Below, in pieces: positions 8,476-17,534 of a stretch of 64,000 nt of DNA. The stretch's first letter is position 1; every line of letters begins with the position of its first letter. The DNA is from an uncultured Anaeromusa sp. (lineage in GTDB: Bacteria > Bacillota > Negativicutes > Anaeromusales > Anaeromusaceae). The stretch covers positions 1,589,520-1,653,519 of the forward strand of contig NZ_OY781460.1 of NCBI RefSeq assembly GCF_963676855.1. Direction: 5' to 3'. Made by a program: the position numbers and the translations under genes. The notes beneath the pieces are model-generated. The model did not search any database and had not been told where the DNA came from. It was given only the letters and a program-made list of their open reading frames with translations.

Positions 8476-9708
8476 ATGAAACGACAGCAGGATATTGAGC
8501 AACAGGCGCGTCAGGCAGAAAAAAAGCAGGCGTTGTACGGCGCGGATATTGATTTTGCTGAGTTTTCGGATCAGCAGGGCGAAGAGCAGTACTTGGAACA
8601 GCCGGCGGTGCAACTGGATGAGGCGCGTAAACGCTCCTTGGAAGGAATTGGCATCGACGTGTCCGGTGCGGGGCGTTCGGGAACTTTTTTGCAGACCGAC
8701 CATGCAGTAACTCACTGCCAAGTGCAGGGGAACGGCTTGGAAATCATGAGTGTCGACGAGGCTCTGAAATGTCACGACTGGCTGGAAGAGGAGTATTGGT
8801 GGCGGGCGGTAGCGCCTGACGCGGATAAATATACTGCTCGGGCGGCGGTGCATCAGGAGCATGGCTACTTCATCCGGGCGCTGCCTGGCGTCAAGGTGGA
8901 GGACCCGGTGCAGGCCTGTATGTACATTAGCTCGGAAGAAGTAGTGCAAGATGTGCATAACGTGATTATTGTCGAAGAAGGAGCGGAACTGCACGTCATC
9001 ACTGGCTGTGGTACGGACCCGCATGTACGTAAGGGCATGCATATCGGCATCAGTGAGTTTTTTGTCAAAAAAGGCGCCAAGCTGACTTTTACCATGATTC
9101 ATCGCTGGGGTGAAGAAGTGGCGGTACGACCACGGACCGGTGTTATCGTCGAAGAAGGCGGCACGTATTTGTCGAATTATATCTGCCTGCAGCGAGTGAA
9201 GGACATTCAGATGTATCCGACGACTCGTCTGGTAGGACGAGGTGCGGTGGCGCGGCTGAATTCTGTCATTGTGGCGCCGGAAGGGGCGCATATGGATATC
9301 GGCGGCCGGGTGATTCTAGAAGCTCCCGGGGTGCGCGGCGAGATTGTAGCGCGGACGCTGTCAACAGGTGGTATCATTATCAATCGCGGCCATCTGTTGG
9401 GCAAGGCGCCGGAGAGCAAGGCACATTTGGAATGCAACGGCTTGATTTTGCATCCGAAAGGCGTGATTCACGCCATTCCGGAGTTAGAGGCGCGAACCGA
9501 CAACGCCGAGCTTAGCCATGAGGCGGCGGTGGGGAAGATTGCGCCAGAAGAGATTGAGTATCTTATGGCGCGCGGTCTGAATGAGGACGAGGCGACGGCG
9601 ACCATAGTGCGCGGCTTCTTGAATGTAGATATTGAGGGCCTGCCTGCGACGCTGGTGCAGGAAATCGATAAAGCGATTAATGAGTTCTCGGTGAATAAGG
9701 GAATGTAG
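8476..9708 (+). CDS. sufB: SufB/SufD-family Fe-S cluster scaffold
   Basis: A 410-residue right-handed beta-helix protein of the SufBD family. The conserved C-terminal core (begins LECNGLILHPKG, includes ARTDNAELSHEA and GKIAPEEIEYLMARG) is intact. It would form a complex with the SufC ATPase, probably as a homodimer because no separate sufD is present. No cysteine desulfurase (sufS) or sufU/iscU is adjacent, unlike full suf operons, so sulfur supply must come from elsewhere. Start ATG at 8476 follows caggaggaaa. The next gene, prfB, begins 28 bases after the stop and may be in the same transcript. Confidence 0.93.
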   Translation: MKRQQDIEQQARQAEKKQALYGADIDFAEFSDQQGEEQYLEQPAVQLDEARKRSLEGIGIDVSGAGRSGTFLQTDHAVTHCQVQGNGLEIMSVDEALKCHDWLEEEYWWRAVAPDADKYTARAAVHQEHGYFIRALPGVKVEDPVQACMYISSEEVVQDVHNVIIVEEGAELHVITGCGTDPHVRKGMHIGISEFFVKKGAKLTFTMIHRWGEEVAVRPRTGVIVEEGGTYLSNYICLQRVKDIQMYPTTRLVGRGAVARLNSVIVAPEGAHMDIGGRVILEAPGVRGEIVARTLSTGGIIINRGHLLGKAPESKAHLECNGLILHPKGVIHAIPELEARTDNAELSHEAAVGKIAPEEIEYLMARGLNEDEATATIVRGFLNVDIEGLPATLVQEIDKAINEFSVNKGM

Positions 9709-9736
9709 TTTATTATATCTTAAAGGGGCTGAAGGC

Positions 9737-10844
9737 ATGTTATTGGAAGATTTACGAGTAGAAATCGTCCGTGTAGGGGAAACGCTAGAGGAAATGAGGG
9801 GATCTCTTTGACGTAGCTGTCAAAGAAGAAAAGATCGCCGAACTGGAATACGAAATGGGAGCGCCTGATTTCTGGGATCATCCAGAGAAGGCGCAGCAGC
9901 TGATGCGGGAAACGACGGCGTTGAAGGATACATGCGAGACCTATCGGAAGCTGGAAAGCCGTTATGAGGATATGCAGGTACTGTGGGAACTGGGTATGGA
10001 GGAGAAGGACGAAAGCTTGTATCCGGAAGTGGAATCGTCCTTGAACCAGCTTAAACAGGAACTGGAGCATCTGCAGTTGACGCTGCTTTTGGCAGGAGAG
10101 TATGATGCCAATAATGCCATTTTGACGCTCCATGCTGGCGCTGGTGGTACGGAAGCCCAGGATTGGGCGCAGATGCTGCTACGTATGTATGTGCGCTGGG
10201 CGGAAAAAGGCGGCTATAAAGTGGAGACCATGGATTTTCTCGCTGGTGATGAAGCCGGAGTGAAAAGTGCTACCATTTTAGTAAGCGGTCATAATGCGTA
10301 CGGGTATCTAAAAGCGGAAAAGGGCGTGCATCGGTTGGTGCGGATTTCGCCTTTCGATTCCAGTGGCCGGCGGCATACATCGTTTGTGGCGTTGGACGTC
10401 ATGCCGGAAATTGACGATACAGTAGAAGTAGACTTGAATATGGCGGATGTGCGCGTAGATACGTACCGTGCCAGTGGCGCTGGTGGTCAGCATATCAATA
10501 AAACCGACTCGGCGGTACGCATGACCCACATACCGACAGGAACTGTGGCTCAATGCCAAAGCGAACGTTCGCAGATTCAAAACCGTGAGCAATGCTTGCA
10601 TATGCTGAGGGCCAAACTCTTTGTACTGGAACGTCAGAAGCAAGAACAAGAACTGAATGAACTAGCCGGAGATTATCAGGCTATTGAATGGGGCAGCCAA
10701 ATTCGTTCCTATGTTTTCCATCCGTACAATATGGTTAAAGATCATCGGACCAATGCGGAAACAGGCAATGTGCAGGCTGTTATGGACGGGGATTTGGAGC
10801 TGTTTATTCAGGCGTATTTGCGCCGGGAAATGCAGGGGGACTAA
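9737..10844 (+). CDS. prfB: Peptide chain release factor 2, programmed +1 frameshift
   Basis: Release factor 2 recognises UGA and UAA stop codons. Translation from ATG 9737 reaches an in-frame TGA at 9809-9811 after 24 codons; the rest continues in the +1 frame from GAC at 9810, giving 368 residues. The site is the classic autoregulatory one: an internal Shine-Dalgarno-like agggga, then CTT TGA C. The SPF anticodon-like tripeptide falls at 204-206 and the catalytic GGQ at 249-251, as expected for RF2. Low RF2 lets the ribosome slip and make more. This is a normal gene, not a broken one. Confidence 0.97.
9797..9812 (+). promoter_or_regulatory. RF2 +1 programmed frameshift site
   Basis: Agggga (9797-9802), tct, then the slippery CTT TGA C (9806-9812). 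The internal Shine-Dalgarno and the TGA stop are the two known stimulators of +1 slippage on prfB messages. Confidence 0.95.
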
Positions 10845-10847
10845 GTC

Positions 10848-11534
10848 GTGCGTAAAACAGGTACTGTTTTGGCGATGATAGCAGCAGTTCTTATTTTGCT
10901 GGAATTGGTGCTGCCGGCAACGATGAATGGCATGTTGGAAGCGTCATTGACCAAACAGTTTCAGGCGGCGACAGTGGAGGCGGAAACAAGCGGTCGCCCG
11001 GCGTTGTTGTTGTTAACCGGGCAAGTGTCTCGGGTGCAAGTGACTGCTGTGAAGGGCAGGCTGGACCGTTTGGCTTTTGAAGAATTGTCCGCCGATATTC
11101 AAGACGCTCGTATCGATTTGTTATCGTTGTTGCAGAGTCAGCGCATTTCCCTGCAAAATCCGAGAAAGCTATCTGCGCGGCTTGCGGTTAGCGAAGAAAG
11201 TTTGGCGGAACTTTTGCGACAGGAAATGAAGGGCTTCGAACAAGTCCGCGTGCAAATTCATCCGGAAAAGATCGACATTTCCGGCGCCTATGGCGTTGGC
11301 GGCGTTTTTTCTCTGCCGTTGCAGGTGGAGGGACGCATTGAGACTGACGGAGACACAGTGCGTTTTGTACCTACCTATTTTAAAGTAGGCGGACGCAGCG
11401 TGCGCCAACTGGGAAGCCTTGGCGGCAAAGGAGTGCTGCTTCTTGATGTGAAGCGTGTAGCCGTGCCGCTGGTGATTGCCGAGGTGCAGGCTCAAGAAGG
11501 CCGGTTGACGATTATTGCCAAAGAACGAAGTTGA
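10848..11534 (+). CDS. DUF2993 (LmeA-like) envelope lipid-binding protein
   Basis: A 228-residue protein with an N-terminal hydrophobic segment (about 6-24), likely a membrane anchor or signal, followed by a DUF2993-type domain (ITLQNP-like stretch and a repeated beta pattern, ending LLDVKRVAVPLVIAEV). Family members such as mycobacterial LmeA bind phospholipids in the envelope. GTG at 10848 follows a ggggga site and lies four bases after the prfB stop, so it is probably in the prfB operon. The precise role here is unknown. Confidence 0.75.
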   Translation: MRKTGTVLAMIAAVLILLELVLPATMNGMLEASLTKQFQAATVEAETSGRPALLLLTGQVSRVQVTAVKGRLDRLAFEELSADIQDARIDLLSLLQSQRISLQNPRKLSARLAVSEESLAELLRQEMKGFEQVRVQIHPEKIDISGAYGVGGVFSLPLQVEGRIETDGDTVRFVPTYFKVGGRSVRQLGSLGGKGVLLLDVKRVAVPLVIAEVQAQEGRLTIIAKERS

Positions 11535-11544
11535 GTTCTTTTTA
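11519..11544 (+). terminator. Weak intrinsic terminator at the end of the DUF2993 gene
   Basis: AAAGAAC (11519-11526 region) pairs with GTTCTTT and is followed by TT; the hairpin overlaps the stop codon. Short stem, so partial read-through into the next gene is likely. Confidence 0.4.
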
Positions 11545-11642
11545 GCAGGAGTTTTTTCTTTTAGCGCGAATTAATGAATGTTGCCTCAAGGCGGCGTAAG
11601 CTGTCGTACTTGAGAGAAAGCAAAGTTAAGGTGGAGAGGTTT

Positions 11643-13697
11643 TTGACGAAATTCCGTTATAACCGCTGGCTGCTGGCCTGCATGGTGCTAGGGCTTGTTG
11701 CTGCTTTGTACGCAGGCTGGCAGAGACATCAGACGGAGACGGCCAATCATACTGTGGAAATGGTTTATGACCGTGAAGAACTGGCGGAATTGGCTCGCAT
11801 CGAAGGGCGTTCGGAGCAGGAAGTGCTGGCGCAGTTTCGCGAAGCGGGCGTAACGTCGCTGGCCGTGTATGAGCGGACGCTGGAGAAGTTGAATCAAAAT
11901 GGTCAGGTGACAAGCATGCCTGGGGCTCATTTGCTGCACCAGTATCGTACGGGAACGCTGTCAGACCCCTTTTGGCGTCGCTTAGTTGAAAACGGGAGCA
12001 TTGTAGCGGAGGATATTTATATCATTGGTCACGATGAAACCGTGTTTGGCGAGGTCAAGGCGGATTTGGTGCGCCGTTTGGGGGAAAGCCGCGTGCTTTC
12101 GGTAGCGGAAAAACAGGGCGTGCTGCAGGTAAAAGCTGACTATGAAAAGGCTGTCAAATGGAATTTAGGTCTGCCGACCGATGAAATGCGTCAAGTGGCG
12201 CAGGCAGGCTTTTTAGTCGTGGCTCGCCCCAGCAATTACACGCTGGTGAAAGCAGAGGATGTGGAAGCTGTTTTTGCCCGTATGGATGCTGCAGGTGTGC
12301 AAAAGCAGGTAAGCACGCTCATGTTTGTAGGCGAAGAGGCTTTGGGATATCCGAATCAGCTGGAATTGACGGCGCAGAAGATGAAGGAGCGTCAATTGAC
12401 CTTGGGCATGATCGAACATCCGTTACAGCTGCAGTTTGTCAAGCAAGATGGCCTTTTGGAGTTGGCAGCTTTGGCAAATTATCGGGCGGCGCGGGTATAC
12501 ACCATTGCTAAGGACGAAATGCTGAAGCTCAAACCGGACGAGGCGGCTCATCGCTGGCCGGTGACGGATCAGGAACGCAATATCCGCATCAATTTGCTGC
12601 GGAAATTCGTCAAAACTGATCCAGGAAAGACGCTTTTAGAGACAAACCTCGACTATGTTCGCGCTACGCGCAACGGCATTATGGAGAAAGGCTTTGCTAT
12701 TGGCAGGGCCGACGTGTTTGCTGAGTATGTGCCTTCGCCGTATGTGTTGGCTTTAATCATGCTTGGCGCAGCAGCATCTGGCGTGCTTTTCTTGTCGCTT
12801 GTGCGGCCGTTTTCGCCGTTGTTGCAGTATATATTGCTGGTAATTACCGCGGCTGTCTTGATTGTGCCTGTTTTTAAGGGCGGCGGTTTGATGGCGCGGC
12901 AGGTGGCTGCTTTAGCGAGTGCCGTGATTATTCCTGCTTTGTCCATGACCTGGCAGTTGGATCGCTGGCGTTGGCTCTCGCCGAAAAAAGGCGCGCCGTT
13001 GACGCGCATTCTGGGCGATGGAGCGGTAAGCTTGACGCTGCTGGTGCTGTTTTCCTTGGTTGGCGGTTTATATGTGGCTGGCTTGTTGGGCGATGTGCGT
13101 TTCTTCTTGGAAATGGAGATTTACCGTGGCGTCAAGGTGACTTTTATAGCGCCGCTTCTCTTAGTTTCCATTACGTATTTGGCTCGTCACAATCTATTTG
13201 GGCCAGAGCCTGTGCTAGGAGTAGTGCCGCAGCTGAAACGTATGCTGAACTATCCGATTTATGTAAAAACGATGCTGGGTGTTGCGCTATTGGCTGTGGC
13301 GGCTTGGATTTTTGTAGGTCGTTCCGGCCATACTGCAGGTGTGCCGGTTCCTGCGATAGAACTGAAATTACGGGCGTTTTTAGAACAAGTGATGTACGCT
13401 CGGCCGCGGGAAAAAGAATTTATGATAGGTCATCCGGCCTTCTTTTTGGCTATGCTGGCGTGGTATCGTCAGTGGCCTAGGCTGGTGCATTTTGTTTTGG
13501 TACTGGGAGCGACAATCGCTCAGGGGTCATTAGTAGAGACGTTTGCTCATTTGCGTACGCCGGTGCTGATGTCGACGGTGCGGGCCTTTGACGGTCTGAT
13601 TGTGGGCATTGTATTTGGCGTACTGGCTGTGGTTGCTTTGCAGATTGCCCAGTATCTCACATACCTGCTGGAAAGGAGAACCGCAGGGGATGAGTGA
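11643..13697 (+). CDS. DUF5693 family polytopic membrane protein
   Basis: About 684 residues. One N-terminal helix (about 10-25), a large extracytoplasmic domain (to about residue 365, with polysaccharide-deacetylase/TIM-barrel-like texture), then seven or eight hydrophobic helices to the C-terminus. It matches the uncharacterised DUF5693 family that commonly sits next to csaB. The start is uncertain: TTG at 11643 has a ribosome site (gtggagagg), while ATG at 11574 adds 23 basic residues and lacks one. It overlaps csaB by eight bases. A role in making or exporting the pyruvylated wall polymer that CsaB modifies is inference from context only. Confidence 0.75.
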   Translation: MTKFRYNRWLLACMVLGLVAALYAGWQRHQTETANHTVEMVYDREELAELARIEGRSEQEVLAQFREAGVTSLAVYERTLEKLNQNGQVTSMPGAHLLHQYRTGTLSDPFWRRLVENGSIVAEDIYIIGHDETVFGEVKADLVRRLGESRVLSVAEKQGVLQVKADYEKAVKWNLGLPTDEMRQVAQAGFLVVARPSNYTLVKAEDVEAVFARMDAAGVQKQVSTLMFVGEEALGYPNQLELTAQKMKERQLTLGMIEHPLQLQFVKQDGLLELAALANYRAARVYTIAKDEMLKLKPDEAAHRWPVTDQERNIRINLLRKFVKTDPGKTLLETNLDYVRATRNGIMEKGFAIGRADVFAEYVPSPYVLALIMLGAAASGVLFLSLVRPFSPLLQYILLVITAAVLIVPVFKGGGLMARQVAALASAVIIPALSMTWQLDRWRWLSPKKGAPLTRILGDGAVSLTLLVLFSLVGGLYVAGLLGDVRFFLEMEIYRGVKVTFIAPLLLVSITYLARHNLFGPEPVLGVVPQLKRMLNYPIYVKTMLGVALLAVAAWIFVGRSGHTAGVPVPAIELKLRAFLEQVMYARPREKEFMIGHPAFFLAMLAWYRQWPRLVHFVLVLGATIAQGSLVETFAHLRTPVLMSTVRAFDGLIVGIVFGVLAVVALQIAQYLTYLLERRTAGDE

Positions 13698-14778
13698 GAT
13701 TGCCATTTCTGGTTATTATGGTTTTTCCAACGCCGGCGACGAAGCGATGCTGGCGGCTATGATTGAAGTTATTGGGGATCTGGCGCCGGAGGCGATCATT
13801 ACGGTTATTTCCGGCAACCCCGATGATACGAGGCAGCGCCATGGCGTGCAGGCGGTGCATCGCTTGGATGTGCCTGCGGTGATGCGGCTGTTGAAGCGTT
13901 CGAAGCTGCTCATTAGCGGCGGCGGCAGTCTGCTGCAGGATGTGACCAGCGAGCGAAGCCTGTATTACTATCTGGGGGTTATGTGGCTGGCTAGAAGGCT
14001 GGGAACGCCGGTTATGCTGTATTCGCAGGGCATTGGGCCGGTTTGCGGCTCCTTGGCCCAGCGAGTTATGCGTTACGTAGGCAATGATGCGGCGCTGATC
14101 ACGGTGCGTGATGAAGGGTCGCTGGAAGAGTTGCGACGTTTGCATATTCTCAGGCCGCCGCAGGAAGTGACGGCAGATCCGGTCTTAGCTATGCATCCGG
14201 TGGATAAAGGACTGGGACGTGGCATTTTGAAACGCCATGGTCTGGAGGGCACAGCGCCGTTGGTGGGCTTGGCCATTCGCGAATGGCAGGGCTGGGACGG
14301 TTATAAGGAAGCGCTGGCGCAAGCCGCAGACCGTCTAGTGGAGAGCTGTGGTGCACGTATTGTGTTTTTGCCGATGCAGTCTACAGAAGACATACAAGCG
14401 GCGCGCAAGGTGCAGGCTCGCATGAAGCAGCATTCTGTGGTTTTGCAGGACGCTTATACTACCAGCGAGTTATTGTCGTTGGTGGGGAATTTAGATGTTC
14501 TTTTAGGCATTCGGCTGCATGCGCTGATTTTCGCGGCTATCATGCAGGTGCCGCTAATCGGCATTTCTTACGATCCGAAGATTGAACGTTTCTTGTCCAT
14601 GTTAGGGGAAAAACCCATCGGCTCGTTGCGCAGCCTGCAGGCTGCAGATTTGTCCGAGGCGGTGCAGGCTTTGCTGCAAAATCCCGTGCGCCCTTGGCTG
14701 CCGCGCATGAAAGAACTGCGTGACAAAGCCTATCGGGCCGCGGAACTGGCCGTGGACTTGCTGAATAAAAAACCGTAA
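13690..14778 (+). CDS. csaB: Polysaccharide pyruvyl transferase CsaB
   Basis: A 362-residue GT-B-like enzyme of the polysaccharide pyruvyltransferase family, beginning ISGYYGFSNAGDEAML, with the central ISGGGSLLQD motif and the C-terminal LGIRLHALIFAA motif. CsaB adds ketal pyruvate from phosphoenolpyruvate to a secondary wall polymer, which in Firmicutes anchors proteins with SLH domains. In Negativicutes SLH proteins also link outer membrane to peptidoglycan, so the exact acceptor here is open. The ATG at 13690 sits inside the end of the DUF5693 gene, so the pair is translationally coupled. The longer upstream frame from 13600 is simply overlap. Confidence 0.93.
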   Translation: MSEIAISGYYGFSNAGDEAMLAAMIEVIGDLAPEAIITVISGNPDDTRQRHGVQAVHRLDVPAVMRLLKRSKLLISGGGSLLQDVTSERSLYYYLGVMWLARRLGTPVMLYSQGIGPVCGSLAQRVMRYVGNDAALITVRDEGSLEELRRLHILRPPQEVTADPVLAMHPVDKGLGRGILKRHGLEGTAPLVGLAIREWQGWDGYKEALAQAADRLVESCGARIVFLPMQSTEDIQAARKVQARMKQHSVVLQDAYTTSELLSLVGNLDVLLGIRLHALIFAAIMQVPLIGISYDPKIERFLSMLGEKPIGSLRSLQAADLSEAVQALLQNPVRPWLPRMKELRDKAYRAAELAVDLLNKKP

Positions 14779-14796
14779 TAAATAAGAAAAAAACGG

Positions 14797-14847
14797 GACA
14801 CAGAGTAACAGAGGGAACAGAGAAAAGCCAGAGGGTTACGAGTAACG
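14797..14847. repeat. cacagagtaac repeat copy
   Basis: Holds gacacagagtaac, then agagggaacagagaaaagcc and a small inverted repeat gttac-ga-gtaac. It matches the left arm and inner block (agagaaa-ggccagag) of the palindrome at 2045-2138. Confidence 0.6.
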
Positions 14848-14911
14848 AAAAATAGTAGTTAAAATAAAGATGTGAATAAAGCAACAGTTCCCGCAAATAA
14901 GGAGGAGAACA

Positions 14912-15745
14912 ATGGAAGCTAAGTTAAGTGCCCAGGAAGTGGCGGAATTGGCGCAGCGCGCCAAAGCGATTCGTCGGCATATTGTTTCGATGGTGACAGA
15001 GGCGCAGTCGGGGCATCCCGGCGGTTCGTTGTCGGCAGCTGATATTTTGACGCTGCTTTATTTTAAGGTGATGAATATTGATGCCGCTAAGGCTGACGAT
15101 GCGGAGCGGGATCGTTTTGTTTTGTCTAAAGGCCATGCGGCGCCGGTATTGTACGCTGCTTTGGCGGAAAAAGGCTTTTTCCCGGTAGATGAGTTGCTGT
15201 CTCTGCGGCGCATCAATTCGCGTCTACAAGGGCATCCCAGCCGCAAAGATCTGCCGGGCATTGAAATGTCCACCGGTTCTTTAGGGCAGGGCTTGAGCGC
15301 TGCTAATGGCATGGCCTTGGCCGCTCGTTTGGATGGCAGTGCTCGTCGTATTTACGCACTGTTGGGCGATGGCGAGCTGGAAGAAGGCATGGTCTGGGAA
15401 GCAGCTATGTTTGCGGCCCATTATAAGCTGGACAATTTGATCGCTTTCGTAGATTTCAACGGTTTGCAGATTGACGGACCGGTAGCGGAAGTTCTTTCGC
15501 CGTTGCCGATTGATAAGAAATTCGAAGCTTTTGGCTGGAATGTTATCATTGCCGACGGCCATGATTTGCAATCACTGTATAGCGCGGTGGAAGAGGCCAA
15601 AACGCTGCAAGGCAAGCCGTCGGTCATTATTGCCCGCACGGTAAAAGGTAAAGGCGTTAGCAAAATGGAAAATGCCGTGGATTGGCACGGCAAGGCTCCT
15701 TCTGTAGAAGAGTGCCGTACATTCTTAAGCGAATTAGACGATTAA
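14912..15745 (+). CDS. Transketolase, N-terminal (TPP-binding) subunit
   Basis: A 277-residue half-transketolase. It carries the N-terminal part of the enzyme: SGHPGGSLSAADIL, LSKGHAAPVLYA and the thiamine pyrophosphate/Mg motif GDGELEEG...N (about 151-180). Split transketolases of two genes are common in anaerobic Firmicutes and archaea. With the downstream subunit it transfers two-carbon units in the pentose phosphate pathway. Ribosome site aaggagg; the partner starts 15 bases after the stop. Confidence 0.95.
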   Translation: MEAKLSAQEVAELAQRAKAIRRHIVSMVTEAQSGHPGGSLSAADILTLLYFKVMNIDAAKADDAERDRFVLSKGHAAPVLYAALAEKGFFPVDELLSLRRINSRLQGHPSRKDLPGIEMSTGSLGQGLSAANGMALAARLDGSARRIYALLGDGELEEGMVWEAAMFAAHYKLDNLIAFVDFNGLQIDGPVAEVLSPLPIDKKFEAFGWNVIIADGHDLQSLYSAVEEAKTLQGKPSVIIARTVKGKGVSKMENAVDWHGKAPSVEECRTFLSELDD

Positions 15746-15759
15746 CGAGGTGATAAAAA

Positions 15760-16695
15760 ATGGGTAAAGCAACACGTGAAGCATACGGTGAAACGCTGAA
15801 AGAAATTGGCGGCAAAAATGAACAGATTGTTGTTTTGGATGCAGATTTGTCCAAATCCACTAAAACGAATGTGTTTGCCAAGGCGTATCCGCAGCGGTTT
15901 TTCAATGTCGGTATTGCCGAACAGAATTTGGTAGGAACGGCTGCTGGTCTAGCTGCCAGCGGCAAGACTCCTTTTGTTTCTACTTTTGCCATGTTTGCAG
16001 CCGGGCGAGCTTTTGAACAGATACGCAATTCGGTTTGCTATCCGAAACTGAACGTCAAAGTGGCGGCGACGCATGCCGGTCTGACCGTAGGGGAAGACGG
16101 CGCCTCTCACCAGGCGATTGAAGATGTGTCTCTTATGCGCAGCTTGCCGAATATGACGGTACTGGTTCCTGCGGATGAGGAAGAAACTCGCCAAGTCATT
16201 GCTTGGGCGGCGAAATACCAGGGGCCTGTCTATATTCGCTTAGGACGCATGTCGGTGGATAACATCAGCCCGGAAGGCTATGTCTTTGCTCCGGCGAAGG
16301 CGGCCGTTTTAACCGAAGGAAAAGATGTGACTTTGATTGCTAATGGCGTCATGGTAATGGCTGCGTTGGAAGCGGCTAAGACATTGGCGGCAGAAGGCAT
16401 CCAGGCAAGGGTAATCAATATGGCCAGCGTGAAGCCGTTAGACGAAGCGGCTGTTGTAAGTGCGGCTAAGGAAACCGGCGCCATTGTGACGTGCGAAGAA
16501 CACAGCATTATTGGTGGCTTGGGCAGTGCCGTAGCGGAAGTGCTGGCGGAACAGGCTCCAGCGCCGCTGGAGCGCGTCGGCGTTAAGGATACTTTTGGTG
16601 AATCTGGCAAGCCTAAAGAACTGTTGGCTAAATACGGTCTGACGGCGGTGGATGTGGCTGCTGCAGCACGCCGCGTTGTGGCGCGTAAAAAATAA
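15760..16695 (+). CDS. Transketolase, C-terminal subunit
   Basis: A 311-residue second half of a split transketolase: pyrimidine-binding domain (IAEQNLVGTAAGLA, with the catalytic glutamate; FEQIRNSVCYP; HAGLTVGEDGASHQ) and a C-terminal transketolase fold (EEHSIIGGLGSAVAEVL). It pairs with the product of the gene 15 bases upstream to form the active enzyme. The DXS/E1-like sequence could be confused with 1-deoxyxylulose synthase, but the two-gene layout and lengths fit transketolase. Confidence 0.95.
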   Translation: MGKATREAYGETLKEIGGKNEQIVVLDADLSKSTKTNVFAKAYPQRFFNVGIAEQNLVGTAAGLAASGKTPFVSTFAMFAAGRAFEQIRNSVCYPKLNVKVAATHAGLTVGEDGASHQAIEDVSLMRSLPNMTVLVPADEEETRQVIAWAAKYQGPVYIRLGRMSVDNISPEGYVFAPAKAAVLTEGKDVTLIANGVMVMAALEAAKTLAAEGIQARVINMASVKPLDEAAVVSAAKETGAIVTCEEHSIIGGLGSAVAEVLAEQAPAPLERVGVKDTFGESGKPKELLAKYGLTAVDVAAAARRVVARKK

Positions 16696-16705
16696 AGACA
16701 ATCTA

Positions 16706-16743
16706 AAAAAGGCAGGGAGGCCATTGGCTTCTCTGCCTTTTTG
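16706..16743 (+). terminator. Intrinsic terminator after the transketolase genes
   Basis: aaaggcagggaggcc, ATT loop, ggcttctctgccttt, then tt. Closes the transketolase unit before ftsE. Confidence 0.85.
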
Positions 16744-16847
16744 GTGCATGAGAAGAAAAAAATTCCTTGCCTGAAGCAGGTGTTTTTCGAGAAGACGTCA
16801 AATATGACTATGTTTAGAGTTTTTAGGAGTAGTAGGGGGAACAGTCG

Positions 16848-17534
16848 TTGATTCATATGAAGAACGTTGGCAAGGTTTACGATAGCGGCATCGTGGCTTT
16901 GCGTGACATCACTGTGGATATTGCAAAAGGGGAATTTGTGTTTGTCGTAGGTCCTTCAGGAGCGGGGAAAACCACTTTTACTAAGATGATTTTCCGTGAA
17001 GAACTACCGACACAAGGGCAACTGGTGGTCAACGGACGCAATGTGACGGCGTTGAAATCCAGTGAAGTGCCGTATTTTCGCCGCAGCTTGGGCATTATTT
17101 TTCAGGATTACCGTTTGCTGCCTAACCGTACGGTTTATGAAAACGTGGCTTTTGCTATGCAGGTTATCGAGGCGCCGCGCAGGGAGATTCAAAAACGGGT
17201 CAACCATGTGTTGGAGCTGGTGGGGCTGCGGTATCGGGCGCGTAACTTTCCCACGGAATTGTCCGGCGGTGAGCAGCAGCGCGTAGCCATTGCCAGGGCA
17301 ATTGTTAATAATCCGGTGATAGTAATTGCCGACGAACCGACAGGAAACTTGGATCCGGAAACATCTTGGGAAATCATGAAGATTTTTGAACGTATCAATA
17401 AAAATGGCACGACGATTGTAATGGCGACTCATGATAAGACCGTAGTGGATACCATGCGCAAGCGGGTTATCGCCATTGAACGCAGCAGTATTGTTCGTGA
17501 CGAGGCCAAAGGGGTATACGGTTATGAAGATTAG
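16848..17534 (+). CDS. ftsE: Cell-division ATPase FtsE
   Basis: A 228-residue ABC ATPase that with FtsX transmits division state across the membrane to switch on peptidoglycan hydrolases. Walker A GPSGAGKT (35-42), signature LSGGEQQR and Walker B (VIADEPTGNLDP) are present. The start is TTG at 16848: the gggggaa site is spaced eight bases from it, and the protein then reads MIHMKNVGKVYD, the normal FtsE start. It overlaps ftsX by 11 bases. Confidence 0.96.
   Translation: MIHMKNVGKVYDSGIVALRDITVDIAKGEFVFVVGPSGAGKTTFTKMIFREELPTQGQLVVNGRNVTALKSSEVPYFRRSLGIIFQDYRLLPNRTVYENVAFAMQVIEAPRREIQKRVNHVLELVGLRYRARNFPTELSGGEQQRVAIARAIVNNPVIVIADEPTGNLDPETSWEIMKIFERINKNGTTIVMATHDKTVVDTMRKRVIAIERSSIVRDEAKGVYGYED

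Noticed and set aside
9809..9811. In-frame stop early in prfB, suggesting a pseudogene
   Set aside because: It is the standard RF2 autoregulatory frameshift site with internal Shine-Dalgarno and CTT TGA C.
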